NCBI GenBank assembly: GCA_021849295.1
Contig: JAJZTA010000008.1
Span: 41,781-105,780, forward strand
Direction of reading: 5' to 3'
DNA length: 64,000 bases
Origin: Pseudomonadota bacterium
GTDB lineage: Bacteria; Pseudomonadota; Alphaproteobacteria; Micavibrionales; UBA2020
A model generated the notes under the pieces. That model saw only the letters and a list, made by a program, of their open reading frames with translations. It ran no database searches and was not told where the DNA came from. Shown piece by piece: positions 13,139-22,334 of the stretch. A program made the position numbers and the translations under genes. Numbering within the stretch: position 1 is the first letter of the stretch; every line of letters starts with the position of its first letter.

Positions 13139-15271
13139 CTAGAAGCTGAGCGCCGCAATTTTCCCTTGTAATTCAGCCCGCTTCGCCTGCCGCTGCTGGA
13201 CAAGATCCTGCTTTTCCTGCGCCAGCTTGTTGATACGGGTTTCCTGCGCGTCCAGCTCGTCCAGATACTTCTGGCGTATCGCCGACTTGCCAGTCAGGCT
13301 GCGCAGGTTTTCGCGAATTCGTGCCTGATCCTGAAATATCTCGTTTCTGCGGCTGGAGACAAGGTCGATTTTCTGGTTTATATCGTCCAGCGCGCGGCGG
13401 AGACCGGCAATCTCCACGAAAGCCTTGCGCGTCGCCCGCGAAAGGCCGTTGTTGCCGGAGGCATAGGCCATCAGCTGGTCATCTGACATGCTGTTGATGC
13501 CGTAGGACTCCCAGACCCGATTCTCCAGGACGACGCGCAGCGTTTTTGTCGCCCCCGCCTTGACCGGAACGGTGATACGGTAGTTCTGCGCCGTCACCTC
13601 CACCGTTTTCGGGTCGGGCTCCACGAGCTTGTAGTCTCCGTCCATGCGTGATTTTTCGATGACGACCGTGCGCGGCGCGTCCTTCGGCGCCTTGATGGTG
13701 TAGTCCGTCTCCGCGCGGTACACGACCGCCGTGCGGATCACGCCCTGCGACGCCGTCATCGCTCCTTCGGTCGACGTCGTCTTTTGCACGCGGTCAATGG
13801 TCGTTTTGGTATCGAGAGCATAACTGACAATGCGTTTTTCATCCTTGTTCAGAGTGGAGAGCTGCGCATCGCCGACAAAATCTATGCCCTTCAGCAGGGG
13901 ATTTTCGGCATAAAGCGTCAAAATGCCCGGCGGCAGGCTGCTCCCTCCGTTATTGGTGATCTCGACGGAGGCTAGCGGGTGCCGCGCATTGGTTTCCGGC
14001 TGGTAGAGGGAAATCCGCTTCATCGGCACGTTGCGGCTGACGAACGGCAGCATCATCGACTGGCCGGCCTGCAAACTCAGCTTGTCGGGGAAGTGGAACA
14101 ACACCTGCGTCGCCGCCTCATGGCTCAACGCCGCGTGCGCTTCGCCCGCGATCTGACGCAGGCCGGTCGCCTGCATGGACGCCTCGGGCGCAGCAAGCGC
14201 ATTCATCCCCATCGGGGATGCCGCGACTCCCCCTATGGCCATGCCATCCATCGCAAAGCGCGCTGAGGGCGCGCGCATTTCATACGATTTCTTTGCTGCC
14301 TGCATTTGCCATGCGTTTCCTACCGTTCCCTTATCCACGCGCGGCAACGTCATGCCGAACACTTTCACCGGCACTTCGGGGCGATGCACGTAGTAAGCGG
14401 GGTAAAGCGCCTGCTTGAATGTCACCGGATCGCCTGAGACCAAAGACAGATCAACATCCTTCCAGTCGTTCGCCGTCATGTTCTCGATGATCGCCCAGCC
14501 TTGCAAAAAACCTTTGTCTTTTCCGGTGGGAGGAACGACCAGCCGGTAGGCCGTCTTCCAGACAGGTGCCTGCAAGACGTAGGACAGCGTCACATAGCGC
14601 TTGCCCGCACCCAGCAGATGAACGTTCAGCGTCCGGCGGTCGAGCGTGCCGTTATTGCGCACGGCGACAAGCGCGCGGTTAATCTCGTTCTGCACATTCT
14701 GGTCGTCGAATTTCAGAGACTGCACGTTTTCAAGAACGGCCTGTTGCAGGCCCTCCGCCGTCATCAGGCTCAACCGGTAGCGGACGACGGTCTTGTTATT
14801 CTCAAGCACCGTTTTCTCGGGCAGGACACGGATGATTTTTCCCGTCAGTGTTCCCTCGGGGCCTTTCACCGTCACGTCTGCGCCCTGATAGGCGTTCAGC
14901 AAAGCCACAACGTTATCCAGTTGCGCATGGCTGAACGGCAGGCCTTTGAAAATCTGGTCGAGCGGCTGGCGGCCCGCCAAAGTCACGCTGCCAATATGCC
15001 CTTTGGGATCGAACACCACGAGGCTTTGAAGAATGTCATCCACCTGATCGCGCCGCACCGGAAATTGCAGCGTGACATTGCCCGAAACGTCCGTCTGACG
15101 CTCGAACTGCGCAAGACCGCTGCTCGACAGGATCACCCGGTCAACAGGCATATCCGTCGCGTGCGCGGCGGAAGACAACGCGAAAGACGGCAGAAAAAAA
15201 GAAAGCGTCAGAACGGCGCGCTGCCAGCGGCGCGGCGCGGATTTCAGATAAATCCTGTTTTCGATCTGCAT
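13139..15271 (-). CDS. DUF4139-domain exported protein
   Basis: This 710-residue protein has an N-terminal signal sequence after a short basic stretch (about residues 15-39, ending AAHATD). The middle and C-terminal half match the DUF4139 family in pattern, for example LSYVLQAPVWKTAYRLVVPP and GWAIIENMTANDWKDVDLSLVSGDP. The last 90 residues form a coiled coil (ALDDINQKIDLVSSRRNEIFQDQ onwards). Members are predicted envelope proteins of unknown biochemical role. It stands alone, 95 bases from asd and about 100 bases from the Gln-rich gene. The domain assignment is firm; the function is unknown. Confidence 0.82.
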   Translation of the reverse strand: MQIENRIYLKSAPRRWQRAVLTLSFFLPSFALSSAAHATDMPVDRVILSSSGLAQFERQTDVSGNVTLQFPVRRDQVDDILQSLVVFDPKGHIGSVTLAGRQPLDQIFKGLPFSHAQLDNVVALLNAYQGADVTVKGPEGTLTGKIIRVLPEKTVLENNKTVVRYRLSLMTAEGLQQAVLENVQSLKFDDQNVQNEINRALVAVRNNGTLDRRTLNVHLLGAGKRYVTLSYVLQAPVWKTAYRLVVPPTGKDKGFLQGWAIIENMTANDWKDVDLSLVSGDPVTFKQALYPAYYVHRPEVPVKVFGMTLPRVDKGTVGNAWQMQAAKKSYEMRAPSARFAMDGMAIGGVAASPMGMNALAAPEASMQATGLRQIAGEAHAALSHEAATQVLFHFPDKLSLQAGQSMMLPFVSRNVPMKRISLYQPETNARHPLASVEITNNGGSSLPPGILTLYAENPLLKGIDFVGDAQLSTLNKDEKRIVSYALDTKTTIDRVQKTTSTEGAMTASQGVIRTAVVYRAETDYTIKAPKDAPRTVVIEKSRMDGDYKLVEPDPKTVEVTAQNYRITVPVKAGATKTLRVVLENRVWESYGINSMSDDQLMAYASGNNGLSRATRKAFVEIAGLRRALDDINQKIDLVSSRRNEIFQDQARIRENLRSLTGKSAIRQKYLDELDAQETRINKLAQEKQDLVQQRQAKRAELQGKIAALSF

Positions 15272-15366
15272 ATTTTTTCTACCCTATTAATTTATGAAAA
15301 TAATAACCGGATCCCACGGCTTCCCGAGGATGCCATGAAAAGGTAAAAAAAGCGTGACGCTGGAAT

Positions 15367-16383
15367 TCAGAGATATTTATCCGCCAGAACCTCGGCGATC
15401 TGCACCGCATTGGTGGCCGCCCCCTTGCGCAGATTATCGGCGACAACCCACAGGTTCAGGCCGTGCTTGACCGTTTCGTCCTTGCGGATACGGCTGACGT
15501 AAACGGCATCCTCTCCCGAAACTTCCGCTGGGGTAATGAACCCGTCTTCCGGCTCGTGCTTGTCGACAACGATGACGCCCGGCGCATTTTGCAGGGCTTT
15601 GCGCGCCTGCTCCACGGTCAGCGGCTTTTTGAACTCGACGTTCACCGCCTCGGCATGGCAGACGAACACCGGCACGCGCACGCAGGTCGCCACCACGTCG
15701 ATCGACTTGTCGAGGATCTTCTTGGTCTCGACAACCATCTTCCACTCTTCCTTGGTCGATCCGTCTTCCATGAAAATGTCGATTTGCGGAATGACGTTGA
15801 AGCAGATCTGCTTGGCGAACACCTTGCGCTCCGGCGCCGCGTTGGCGTAAAGCGCGCGCGTCTGGTTGAACAGCTCGTCCATCGCCGCTTTCCCCGCGCC
15901 GGAAACGGACTGATAGGTCGAAACGACGACGCGTTTTATCTCGGCCAGATCGTGCAGCGGCTTGAGAGCGACCACCATCTGGATCGTCGAGCAGTTGGGA
16001 TTGGCGATGATGCCGCGCTTTTCGTAGAGTTTGATATCCTCCGGATTGACCTCCGGCACCACCAGCGGCACATCCTCGTCCATGCGGAACATGGAACTGT
16101 TGTCGATGATGACGGCGCCCGCTTTCGTCGCGCGCGGCGCGAAGGCGGCGGAAACTTTCGCTCCGGCGGAAGCCAGCACGATGTCCACGCCCTTGAAATC
16201 GAATTTCTCAAGGTCCTGCACCTTCAGGATATCATCTTCACCGAAAGAAACCTCGCGGCCCGCCGACCGTCCCGAGGCCAAAGCATAAACCTCGTCCACC
16301 GGAAATTTTCTTTCCACCAGCGCGCCCAGCATCTCGCGGCCCACGTTTCCCGTCGCGCCGACAACCGCCACTTTGTATGACAT
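15367..16383 (-). CDS. asd: Aspartate-semialdehyde dehydrogenase
   Basis: This 338-residue enzyme reduces aspartyl phosphate to aspartate semialdehyde with NADPH, on the path to lysine, threonine, methionine and diaminopimelate. The NADP-binding motif GATGNVGREML is at residues 9-19. The catalytic cysteine is C131 in NPNCSTIQ, and an SGAGKAAMDEL-type segment follows near residue 170. Length is normal for the family. It lies between the DUF4139 gene and the pilin-like gene on the same strand, with 31 bases to the latter. Confidence 0.96.
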   Translation of the reverse strand: MSYKVAVVGATGNVGREMLGALVERKFPVDEVYALASGRSAGREVSFGEDDILKVQDLEKFDFKGVDIVLASAGAKVSAAFAPRATKAGAVIIDNSSMFRMDEDVPLVVPEVNPEDIKLYEKRGIIANPNCSTIQMVVALKPLHDLAEIKRVVVSTYQSVSGAGKAAMDELFNQTRALYANAAPERKVFAKQICFNVIPQIDIFMEDGSTKEEWKMVVETKKILDKSIDVVATCVRVPVFVCHAEAVNVEFKKPLTVEQARKALQNAPGVIVVDKHEPEDGFITPAEVSGEDAVYVSRIRKDETVKHGLNLWVVADNLRKGAATNAVQIAEVLADKYL

Positions 16384-16414
16384 CGCTATTCCTCTTTATA
16401 CAGGTGTCAGGCGC

Positions 16415-17125
16415 CTATTGCGCGGCAAGCGTATGATAGTAAGCGTAGACACCGGTGGTGCCGTTCTGGATGCAGGCGAATTGCCGCCCCGGCAAAACCG
16501 GAATCTTGTCGCCGTCATCATAGACGGTAGTGGCGCTGCTCGCCGTGACCGGCCAAGCCTGAATCGTGCCTGTCGTATCCTTCCAGTTGACAGGAACGGT
16601 GTCGACTGGCGGCACGCTGGACGCGAAGCCCAAACCTTTCTGGATCTGTTCGCAGACAGCAAGCGTCACCCCGCTTTTCCCCTGCAAAACGGCAAGCAGT
16701 TCTGGTGCGGCCGTGCCGACGCCGGCAACAAAAAGCCCGTGGGTCTGATCTGTTTCACCGGGATAGAGCCAACCCGCGTTGCAATCGTCCGCGTTAACGC
16801 AGGCTTCTTGCGGTGGAAGAGCGTTTGTCCCGTCACCGCCGCCGTGCGCAAAATCGAAAGCATCTTTCTTGCCGACAAAGCTGGTAAACGAAATGTCCGC
16901 CGCGGGAGTCCCCCGAATAATCATCTGCGACACCGCCGTTCTGACGGAGGAAGCCTCCTGAACAAGCTGTCCTGCGGCAAGCCTGATTTCCGCTTGGCTC
17001 GGCCCGCCCTTGGTGGACTGTGTGACGGCATAAGACAAGCCTGCAAGCAAAGCCACTGCAACCAAAGCAAAAATCACCGCGTCGCCACGCTGGCCATGGC
17101 TGTTCCTTATTTTACCGCTCGTCAT
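16415..17125 (-). CDS. Pilin-like exported protein, unrecognised
   Basis: This 236-residue protein starts with a short polar leader (MTSGKIRNSHGQRG) followed by one hydrophobic helix (DAVIFALVAVALLAGLSYAV). That arrangement resembles type IV prepilins or pseudopilins, with possible cleavage after the Gly. The mature part has four cysteines (ACVNADDC, AVCEQ, FACIQNG). ATG at 17125 is chosen over 17251 because GGGAG lies 8 bases upstream and the longer form adds unrelated residues. A prepilin-peptidase gene is divergent at 17318, which supports but does not prove processing. The usual Glu5 is absent after the putative cleavage site. Confidence 0.6.
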   Translation of the reverse strand: MTSGKIRNSHGQRGDAVIFALVAVALLAGLSYAVTQSTKGGPSQAEIRLAAGQLVQEASSVRTAVSQMIIRGTPAADISFTSFVGKKDAFDFAHGGGDGTNALPPQEACVNADDCNAGWLYPGETDQTHGLFVAGVGTAAPELLAVLQGKSGVTLAVCEQIQKGLGFASSVPPVDTVPVNWKDTTGTIQAWPVTASSATTVYDDGDKIPVLPGRQFACIQNGTTGVYAYYHTLAAQ

Positions 17126-17206
17126 ATTCACTCCCGTTCTGGATATAAAAGCCCGATTTCGTATGATGGACAACCCCTCGTCCGGAGACTTGTAGAGAGC
17201 CTCCCT

Positions 17207-17233
17207 CGTAATATACACTCCGTAATATACACT
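17207..17233. repeat. Tandem 13-base direct repeat in divergent promoter region
   Basis: CGTAATATACACT occurs at 17207-17219 and again at 17221-17233, a 14-base period. It lies between the divergent pilin-like gene (start 17125) and the prepilin peptidase gene (start 17318). The copies contain TATA-like sequence, so they could be promoter or operator elements. Confidence 0.5.
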
Positions 17234-17317
17234 TAAAAGAACGCGTATCACAAGAAGATCAAGGGTGTAAAACTTTCATATCAGTCTTTGATTCCTCCGC
17301 GGGGCAAACGCACCTAT

Positions 17318-17824
17318 ATGCCGGCTATTCTCTCAACCTTTTCATATTTTCTTGCTTTCATGCTTCTCGCCGCCCTCGGCTGGTGCGACCTGAAAGAACG
17401 GATATTGCCTGACACCCTGAACACGGCTCTGGCTTTGAGCTTCCTGTCTTTTCACATTGTAACGCACTGGCAGTTCGTCAAGCCTGTAGAGGCGCTGCTC
17501 GGTTGTCTGATGGGCGGCGGACTGCTAACCGTCATCCGCGTGTTTGCCAACAAGTTCTACAAGAAGGACTCTCTGGGTCTCGGTGACATCAAGTTAATAG
17601 CGGCCGCAGGACTGGGGCTCGGCATTCCGGATATATTCATGGCTTTGAGCCTTGGAGCCTTTATAGCGCTGCTGCATGGCCTTGGCTTGAGCGCCCTCGA
17701 CAGAAAAAATAACCATAAAGTTAAACTCGGCCAGATCCACGTGCCGGCCGGACCGGGACTGGCAGTCGGAATTGCCCTTATGGCCCTATACCGCTTTGGC
17801 CTGCCCCCGTTTTTGCATGGTTGA
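17318..17824 (+). CDS. A24-family prepilin peptidase, short form
   Basis: This 168-residue polytopic membrane aspartyl peptidase has the two family aspartates visible: D24 in GWCDLKERILPD and D90 in GLGDIK, the GxGD motif. It lacks the N-terminal cytosolic methylase domain of PilD/GspO and so resembles CpaA/TadV-type enzymes. About six hydrophobic segments are seen. ATG at 17318 is preferred over the TTG at 17288, which has no ribosome binding site. No tad or pil assembly genes are in the window; the nearest candidate substrate is the divergent pilin-like protein. Confidence 0.85.
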   Translation: MPAILSTFSYFLAFMLLAALGWCDLKERILPDTLNTALALSFLSFHIVTHWQFVKPVEALLGCLMGGGLLTVIRVFANKFYKKDSLGLGDIKLIAAAGLGLGIPDIFMALSLGAFIALLHGLGLSALDRKNNHKVKLGQIHVPAGPGLAVGIALMALYRFGLPPFLHG

Positions 17825-17887
17825 ACCCGTCGCGAAAATAATGGATAGTGGTTTACCTTAAAAAAAATATCGGAAAGCCAACCTCTC

Positions 17888-18532
17888 TTGCCCCCACACG
17901 TGATACAGCATTCTTTCTCCCTTCCGCTTGTCGCCCTCGCTTTGGGCAGCGGATACCTTTCCGGCAGCGTGCCTTATGGCCTGCTGCTCGGCAAGATCTT
18001 CGGCGCGGGCGACCTCCGGCAAAAAGGATCAGGCAATATCGGCGCGACCAACGCCCTGCGCGTTGGCGGTAAAAAGCTCGGCATCGCAACGCTGCTGCTG
18101 GATGCGCTGAAAGGCGCGGTTCCCGTCCTCGTCGCGAAAGGGATACACCCCGAACTTGCGCTGATTGCCGGCTTCGGCGCCTTTGCGGGGCACCTTTTTC
18201 CGGTCTGGCTGAAATTCAGGGGCGGCAAAGGCGTTGCCGTCGGACTGGGTATTTTTCTCGCGCTCCAATGGAAGATCGGCGCGGCGCTCTGCCTGATCTG
18301 GCTGACGACGGCCATCATCAGCAAATATTCTTCGTTATCGGCTCTCGTCGCCTTCGGCACGGCCCCGCTTGTCACATATCACGTCACGCACAACCGCCCC
18401 GCCGTTCTGTTTACCCTGTTGCTGGCAGTCATGATCTGGCTCAAACATACCGGAAACATCAAACGTCTTGTGCAGGGCACGGAAGGCAAGATCAATCTCC
18501 GCAAGAAATCCCATGACGCGCAAGAATCTTGA
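17888..18532 (+). CDS. plsY: Acyl-phosphate glycerol-3-phosphate acyltransferase PlsY
   Basis: This 214-residue inner-membrane enzyme makes lysophosphatidic acid from acyl phosphate and glycerol 3-phosphate, the first step of phospholipid synthesis. The conserved loops GSGNIGATN, FRGGKGVA and LKHTGNIKRL are all present, with about five membrane segments. The start is uncertain: TTG at 17888 has a weak GGAAAG upstream, and an in-frame GTG at 17900 is also possible. The 3' end overlaps dprA by 20 bases, the usual alphaproteobacterial neighbour. Confidence 0.92.
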   Translation: MPPHVIQHSFSLPLVALALGSGYLSGSVPYGLLLGKIFGAGDLRQKGSGNIGATNALRVGGKKLGIATLLLDALKGAVPVLVAKGIHPELALIAGFGAFAGHLFPVWLKFRGGKGVAVGLGIFLALQWKIGAALCLIWLTTAIISKYSSLSALVAFGTAPLVTYHVTHNRPAVLFTLLLAVMIWLKHTGNIKRLVQGTEGKINLRKKSHDAQES

Positions 18533-19634
18533 TCCGAAAGAAAAGCTGGCGTGGCTGCGCCTTTCGCGGACGGAGAACATCGGCCCGATCACCTTCTATA
18601 AACTGCTGGAACGCTATGGCACAGCAACGCGCGCACTGAACGCTATTCCCGACCTTGCCCGCCGCGGCGGACGGTTGAACGGCCTCAAAGCTTATCCAGA
18701 AGATCTCGCCGAAAAAGAACTGGAACAAGTTGAAAAGAATAGTGCAAGACTGATTGCGCGCGACGATCCGGACTATCCCGCGCTGCTGGCGGAGCTGGAA
18801 GACGCGCCGCCGCTCATCGCAGTCCTCGGGAATGCCGCGCTGCTGCCAAAACCGTCTCTCGGCGTCGTCGGCGCACGCAACGCTTCGCTCACAGGACGCA
18901 AGATCGCAGAGGATTTTTCGCGCAAAGTCGCCACCGCCGGACACGTGATCGTTTCCGGCCTCGCCCGCGGCATCGATACCGCCGCGCACACGGCCTCTCT
19001 TGCGACAGGCACGGTCGCCGTCGTCGCGGGCGGCATCGACGTGATCTATCCGCGCGAAAACGAAAAACTCTACCGGCAAATCGCAGAACAAGGCGCGATC
19101 ATCGCCGAAAGCCCGTTCGGCACCGAACCCTTGGCACGGCACTTTCCACGCCGCAACCGGCTGATCTCGGGCTTGAGTCTCGGCGTGCTGATCGTCGAGG
19201 CCGCCTTGAGGTCCGGCTCGCTCATCACCGCCCGCATGGCGGCCGAACAGAACCGTGAAGTCTTCGCCGTGCCGGGCTCCCCGCTCGACCCGCGCGCCGA
19301 AGGAACGAACAAGCTCATTCAAGACGGCGCGCATCTGGCACTCTCAGCGGAAGATATTATTCATGAACTAAAAAGCCTGCGCCTGAAACCGCTCAACGAC
19401 ACCGCCGGAGACCCTTGGCAAGGCCCGCCGCCCATTATCCCTGCTGGTGATCAAAAACCGGACGAATCGCTGCACATTAAAATTATGAAAATATTAAGTC
19501 CCACTCCGGTGCAGGTCGACGAGGTCATTCGAGCCACGGATGCCCCCGCCGGTGATGTTTTAACGGTTATTCTGGAATTAGAGATTGCAGGATGTATTGA
19601 ACGGCAGGCAGGAAATAAGATAAACGTGGTATAG
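18513..19634 (+). CDS. dprA: DNA-processing protein DprA
   Basis: This 373-residue DprA/Smf protein loads RecA on incoming single-stranded DNA during transformation. The Rossmann-type core is visible as GVVGARNASLTGRKIA, VIVSGLARGIDTAAH and VAVVAGGIDVIYPREN. The C-terminal winged-helix domain spans about residues 310-373. ATG at 18513 gives the usual MTRKNLDPKEKLAWLRLSR beginning; an upstream in-frame start at 18468 lies deeper in plsY and is less likely. The plsY-dprA overlap implies coupling. topA follows 39 bases after. Confidence 0.93.
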   Translation: MTRKNLDPKEKLAWLRLSRTENIGPITFYKLLERYGTATRALNAIPDLARRGGRLNGLKAYPEDLAEKELEQVEKNSARLIARDDPDYPALLAELEDAPPLIAVLGNAALLPKPSLGVVGARNASLTGRKIAEDFSRKVATAGHVIVSGLARGIDTAAHTASLATGTVAVVAGGIDVIYPRENEKLYRQIAEQGAIIAESPFGTEPLARHFPRRNRLISGLSLGVLIVEAALRSGSLITARMAAEQNREVFAVPGSPLDPRAEGTNKLIQDGAHLALSAEDIIHELKSLRLKPLNDTAGDPWQGPPPIIPAGDQKPDESLHIKIMKILSPTPVQVDEVIRATDAPAGDVLTVILELEIAGCIERQAGNKINVV

Positions 19635-19673
19635 CACACATTATATATGTGTTCGTATTTTGGAGTAATTTAT

Positions 19674-22334
19674 ATGCCCGCACATAATCTCGTCATCGTC
19701 GAATCCCCTGCCAAGGCGAAGACGATCAATAAATACCTCGGCCCCGACTACACAGTCGTCGCCAGCTTCGGGCATATCCGCGACCTGCCGGCCAAAAACG
19801 GCTCGGTCGATCCGGAACGCGGCTTCGCCATGGAATGGGAACTGGGCGACCGCTCCGCGAAACCCCTGAGCGCCATTCTCACCAACGCCAAAAAAGTCGA
19901 TACTGTCTATCTCGCCACCGACCCGGACCGCGAGGGCGAAGCCATCTCGTGGCACATCACCGAACTCCTGAAAGAAAAAAAGATCGCGGAAAAAGTCACT
20001 ATCAAGCGCGTCGCCTTCAATGAAATCACCAAGGCCGCGATTCAGGAAGCCTTCAAACATCCGCGCGACGTCGACGGCAACCTCGTCGAGGCCTATCTCG
20101 CCCGCCGTGCGCTGGATTATCTCGTCGGCTTTACACTGTCTCCCGTTTTGTGGCGCAAGCTGCCGGGCTCGCGCTCCGCGGGCCGCGTGCAGTCCGTCGC
20201 CCTCCGCCTGATTTGCGAGCGCGAAGCGGAAATCGAGGTTTTCAATCCCGAAGAATACTGGTCGATCGAAACGCTGCTGACCACGAAAGAAGGCAAGAGC
20301 TTCACCGCCCGCCTTTCCGCGCTTGACGGCAAGAAAATCGAAAAGATGACCATCAACAATCAGGCGATGGCCGACACAGCGGTCGGGCGCATCAAGGGCC
20401 AATCCTACAAAGTCGCCACCATCGAAAAAAAGCAGGTCAAGCGCCATCCCTATCCGCCGTTCATCACCTCGACGCTGCAGCAGGAAGCCTCGCGCAAATT
20501 GCGCTTTGGCGCGACCAAGACCATGCGCACGGCGCAGCGCCTTTATGAAGGCATCGACATCGGCGGAGAGACCGTCGGTTTGATCACCTACATGAGAACG
20601 GACGGGGTAACGCTCTCAGGCGAGGCCATCGCCGGCACGCGCAAGCTCATCGGCAATAAGTTCGGCGACAAGTACCTGCCGGACAGCCCCCGCGCCTACA
20701 AGGCCAAGGTCAAAAACGCGCAGGAAGCGCACGAAGCCATCCGCCCGACCGACGTTTTCCGCACGCCGGAAAGCCTGTCGCAATACCTGAACGACGATGA
20801 GGCTAAACTCTACGACCTGATATGGAAGCGCACCGTCGCCTGCCAGATGGAATCCGCCGTGATGGATCAGGTCGCCGTCGACATCATCAACGGCGACGGA
20901 AAAGTCGTCCTTCACGCCACCGGCTCGATCGTCGCCTTCGACGGCTTTCTTAAACTCTACCGCGAGGAGAACGATGATGACGATAAAAACGCCACATCTG
21001 ATGAGGAGCGCCGCCTGCCGCCGCTGAAGGAGGGCGATGCGCTGCAATTGTCGGACGTCACGCCCAGCCAGCATTTCACCCAGCCGCCGCCGCGCTATTC
21101 CGAAGCGAGTCTCGTTAAAAAACTCGAAGAACTTGGCATCGGCCGCCCTTCGACCTACGCCAGCATCCTGCAAGTGCTGCAGGACCGCGACTACGTCAAG
21201 ATCGACCAGCGGCGTTTCATCCCCGAAAGCCGCGGGCGCATCGTCACCGCCTTCCTGATCAATTTCTTCAAACGCTACGTCGAATACGACTTCACCGCCA
21301 ATCTGGAAGAAAAGCTCGATGAAATCTCCTCGGGCGAGGTCGCCTACAAAAGCGTCCTCGGGGATTTCTGGACGGCCTTCTCCGATGCCATCGACAAAAC
21401 GAAGGATCTGACGATCACCGACGTCATCGATGCGCTTGATCACGATCTTGAAGCCATCCTCTACCCGTCCGCGGAGGATAAAAAACGCGTCTGCCCGAAA
21501 TGCGGCTCGGGAAAACTGAGCCTCAAGCTCGGAAAATTCGGCGCCTTTATCGGCTGCTCCGGCTATCCGGACTGTCGCTACACGCGCCCCGTGCTGTCGT
21601 CCGCTGCGGACGGCGACACACCGGACGGCGAGGATCTGGGTCCGAAGGAACTGGGCCTTGATCCGAAAACCGGCCTAATGATCACGCTGCGCCGCGGGCC
21701 TTACGGCCCCTACGTTCAGCTCGGACCCGGGCCGGAAACAGCGGCGGCAGAGGCTGAAGCGGAACCGGAACAAGAAGAAGAACAGGGCGAAAAAGGCAAG
21801 ACAAAGAAGAAAACAAAAAAGAAAAAAGCCGCAAAGCCCAAGCCGAAACGCGCGCCCATCCCGCGCAACATGGATGTCGCCGACATCGACCTGCAAAAAG
21901 CGATCGCCCTGCTCGGCCTGCCGCGCGAAGTCGGCCTGCACCCCGAAACCGGCGAAATGATCAAAGCCGGCATCGGCCGCTTCGGCCCGTTCCTTGTCCA
22001 TCAGGGAAAGTTCAAATCCATTCCGGCGGACGATCCGGACGGCGTCCTCACTATCGGCCTCAACCGCGCCGTCGACCTGCTGGCGCAACAGGGTAAAGGA
22101 CGCGGCGGATTCGGAACCTTAAAGGAACTTGGCGCGCATCCTGACGACAAAAAGCCCGTCACCGTCAACAAAGGCCGCTTCGGCCCTTATATCAAGCATG
22201 GCTCCACTAATGCCACGCTGCCGAAAGACACCGTTATCGACGAAGTGACCCTTGAAAAGGCGCTGGAGCTTCTTGCGGCAAAAGCCACAAAGCCCAAAAA
22301 GAAAAAGACAGCCAAGAAAGCAACTAAAGCTTGA
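19674..22334 (+). CDS. topA: DNA topoisomerase I (type IA)
   Basis: This 886-residue enzyme relaxes negative supercoils. The Toprim domain shows VESPAKAKTINKYLG and DPDREGEA (residues 83-90). The active tyrosine is Y306 in TYMRTDG. A C-terminal CPKC...C...C zinc motif is followed by several Toprim-C repeats (for example GRFGPFLVHQGKFKSIP) and a lysine/alanine-rich tail. ATG at 19674 has TGGAG 8 bases upstream; an ATG at 19647 in frame would add nine residues without such a site. The stop TGA overlaps the TTG start of rnr by 3 bases within TTGA. Confidence 0.96.
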   Translation: MPAHNLVIVESPAKAKTINKYLGPDYTVVASFGHIRDLPAKNGSVDPERGFAMEWELGDRSAKPLSAILTNAKKVDTVYLATDPDREGEAISWHITELLKEKKIAEKVTIKRVAFNEITKAAIQEAFKHPRDVDGNLVEAYLARRALDYLVGFTLSPVLWRKLPGSRSAGRVQSVALRLICEREAEIEVFNPEEYWSIETLLTTKEGKSFTARLSALDGKKIEKMTINNQAMADTAVGRIKGQSYKVATIEKKQVKRHPYPPFITSTLQQEASRKLRFGATKTMRTAQRLYEGIDIGGETVGLITYMRTDGVTLSGEAIAGTRKLIGNKFGDKYLPDSPRAYKAKVKNAQEAHEAIRPTDVFRTPESLSQYLNDDEAKLYDLIWKRTVACQMESAVMDQVAVDIINGDGKVVLHATGSIVAFDGFLKLYREENDDDDKNATSDEERRLPPLKEGDALQLSDVTPSQHFTQPPPRYSEASLVKKLEELGIGRPSTYASILQVLQDRDYVKIDQRRFIPESRGRIVTAFLINFFKRYVEYDFTANLEEKLDEISSGEVAYKSVLGDFWTAFSDAIDKTKDLTITDVIDALDHDLEAILYPSAEDKKRVCPKCGSGKLSLKLGKFGAFIGCSGYPDCRYTRPVLSSAADGDTPDGEDLGPKELGLDPKTGLMITLRRGPYGPYVQLGPGPETAAAEAEAEPEQEEEQGEKGKTKKKTKKKKAAKPKPKRAPIPRNMDVADIDLQKAIALLGLPREVGLHPETGEMIKAGIGRFGPFLVHQGKFKSIPADDPDGVLTIGLNRAVDLLAQQGKGRGGFGTLKELGAHPDDKKPVTVNKGRFGPYIKHGSTNATLPKDTVIDEVTLEKALELLAAKATKPKKKKTAKKATKA

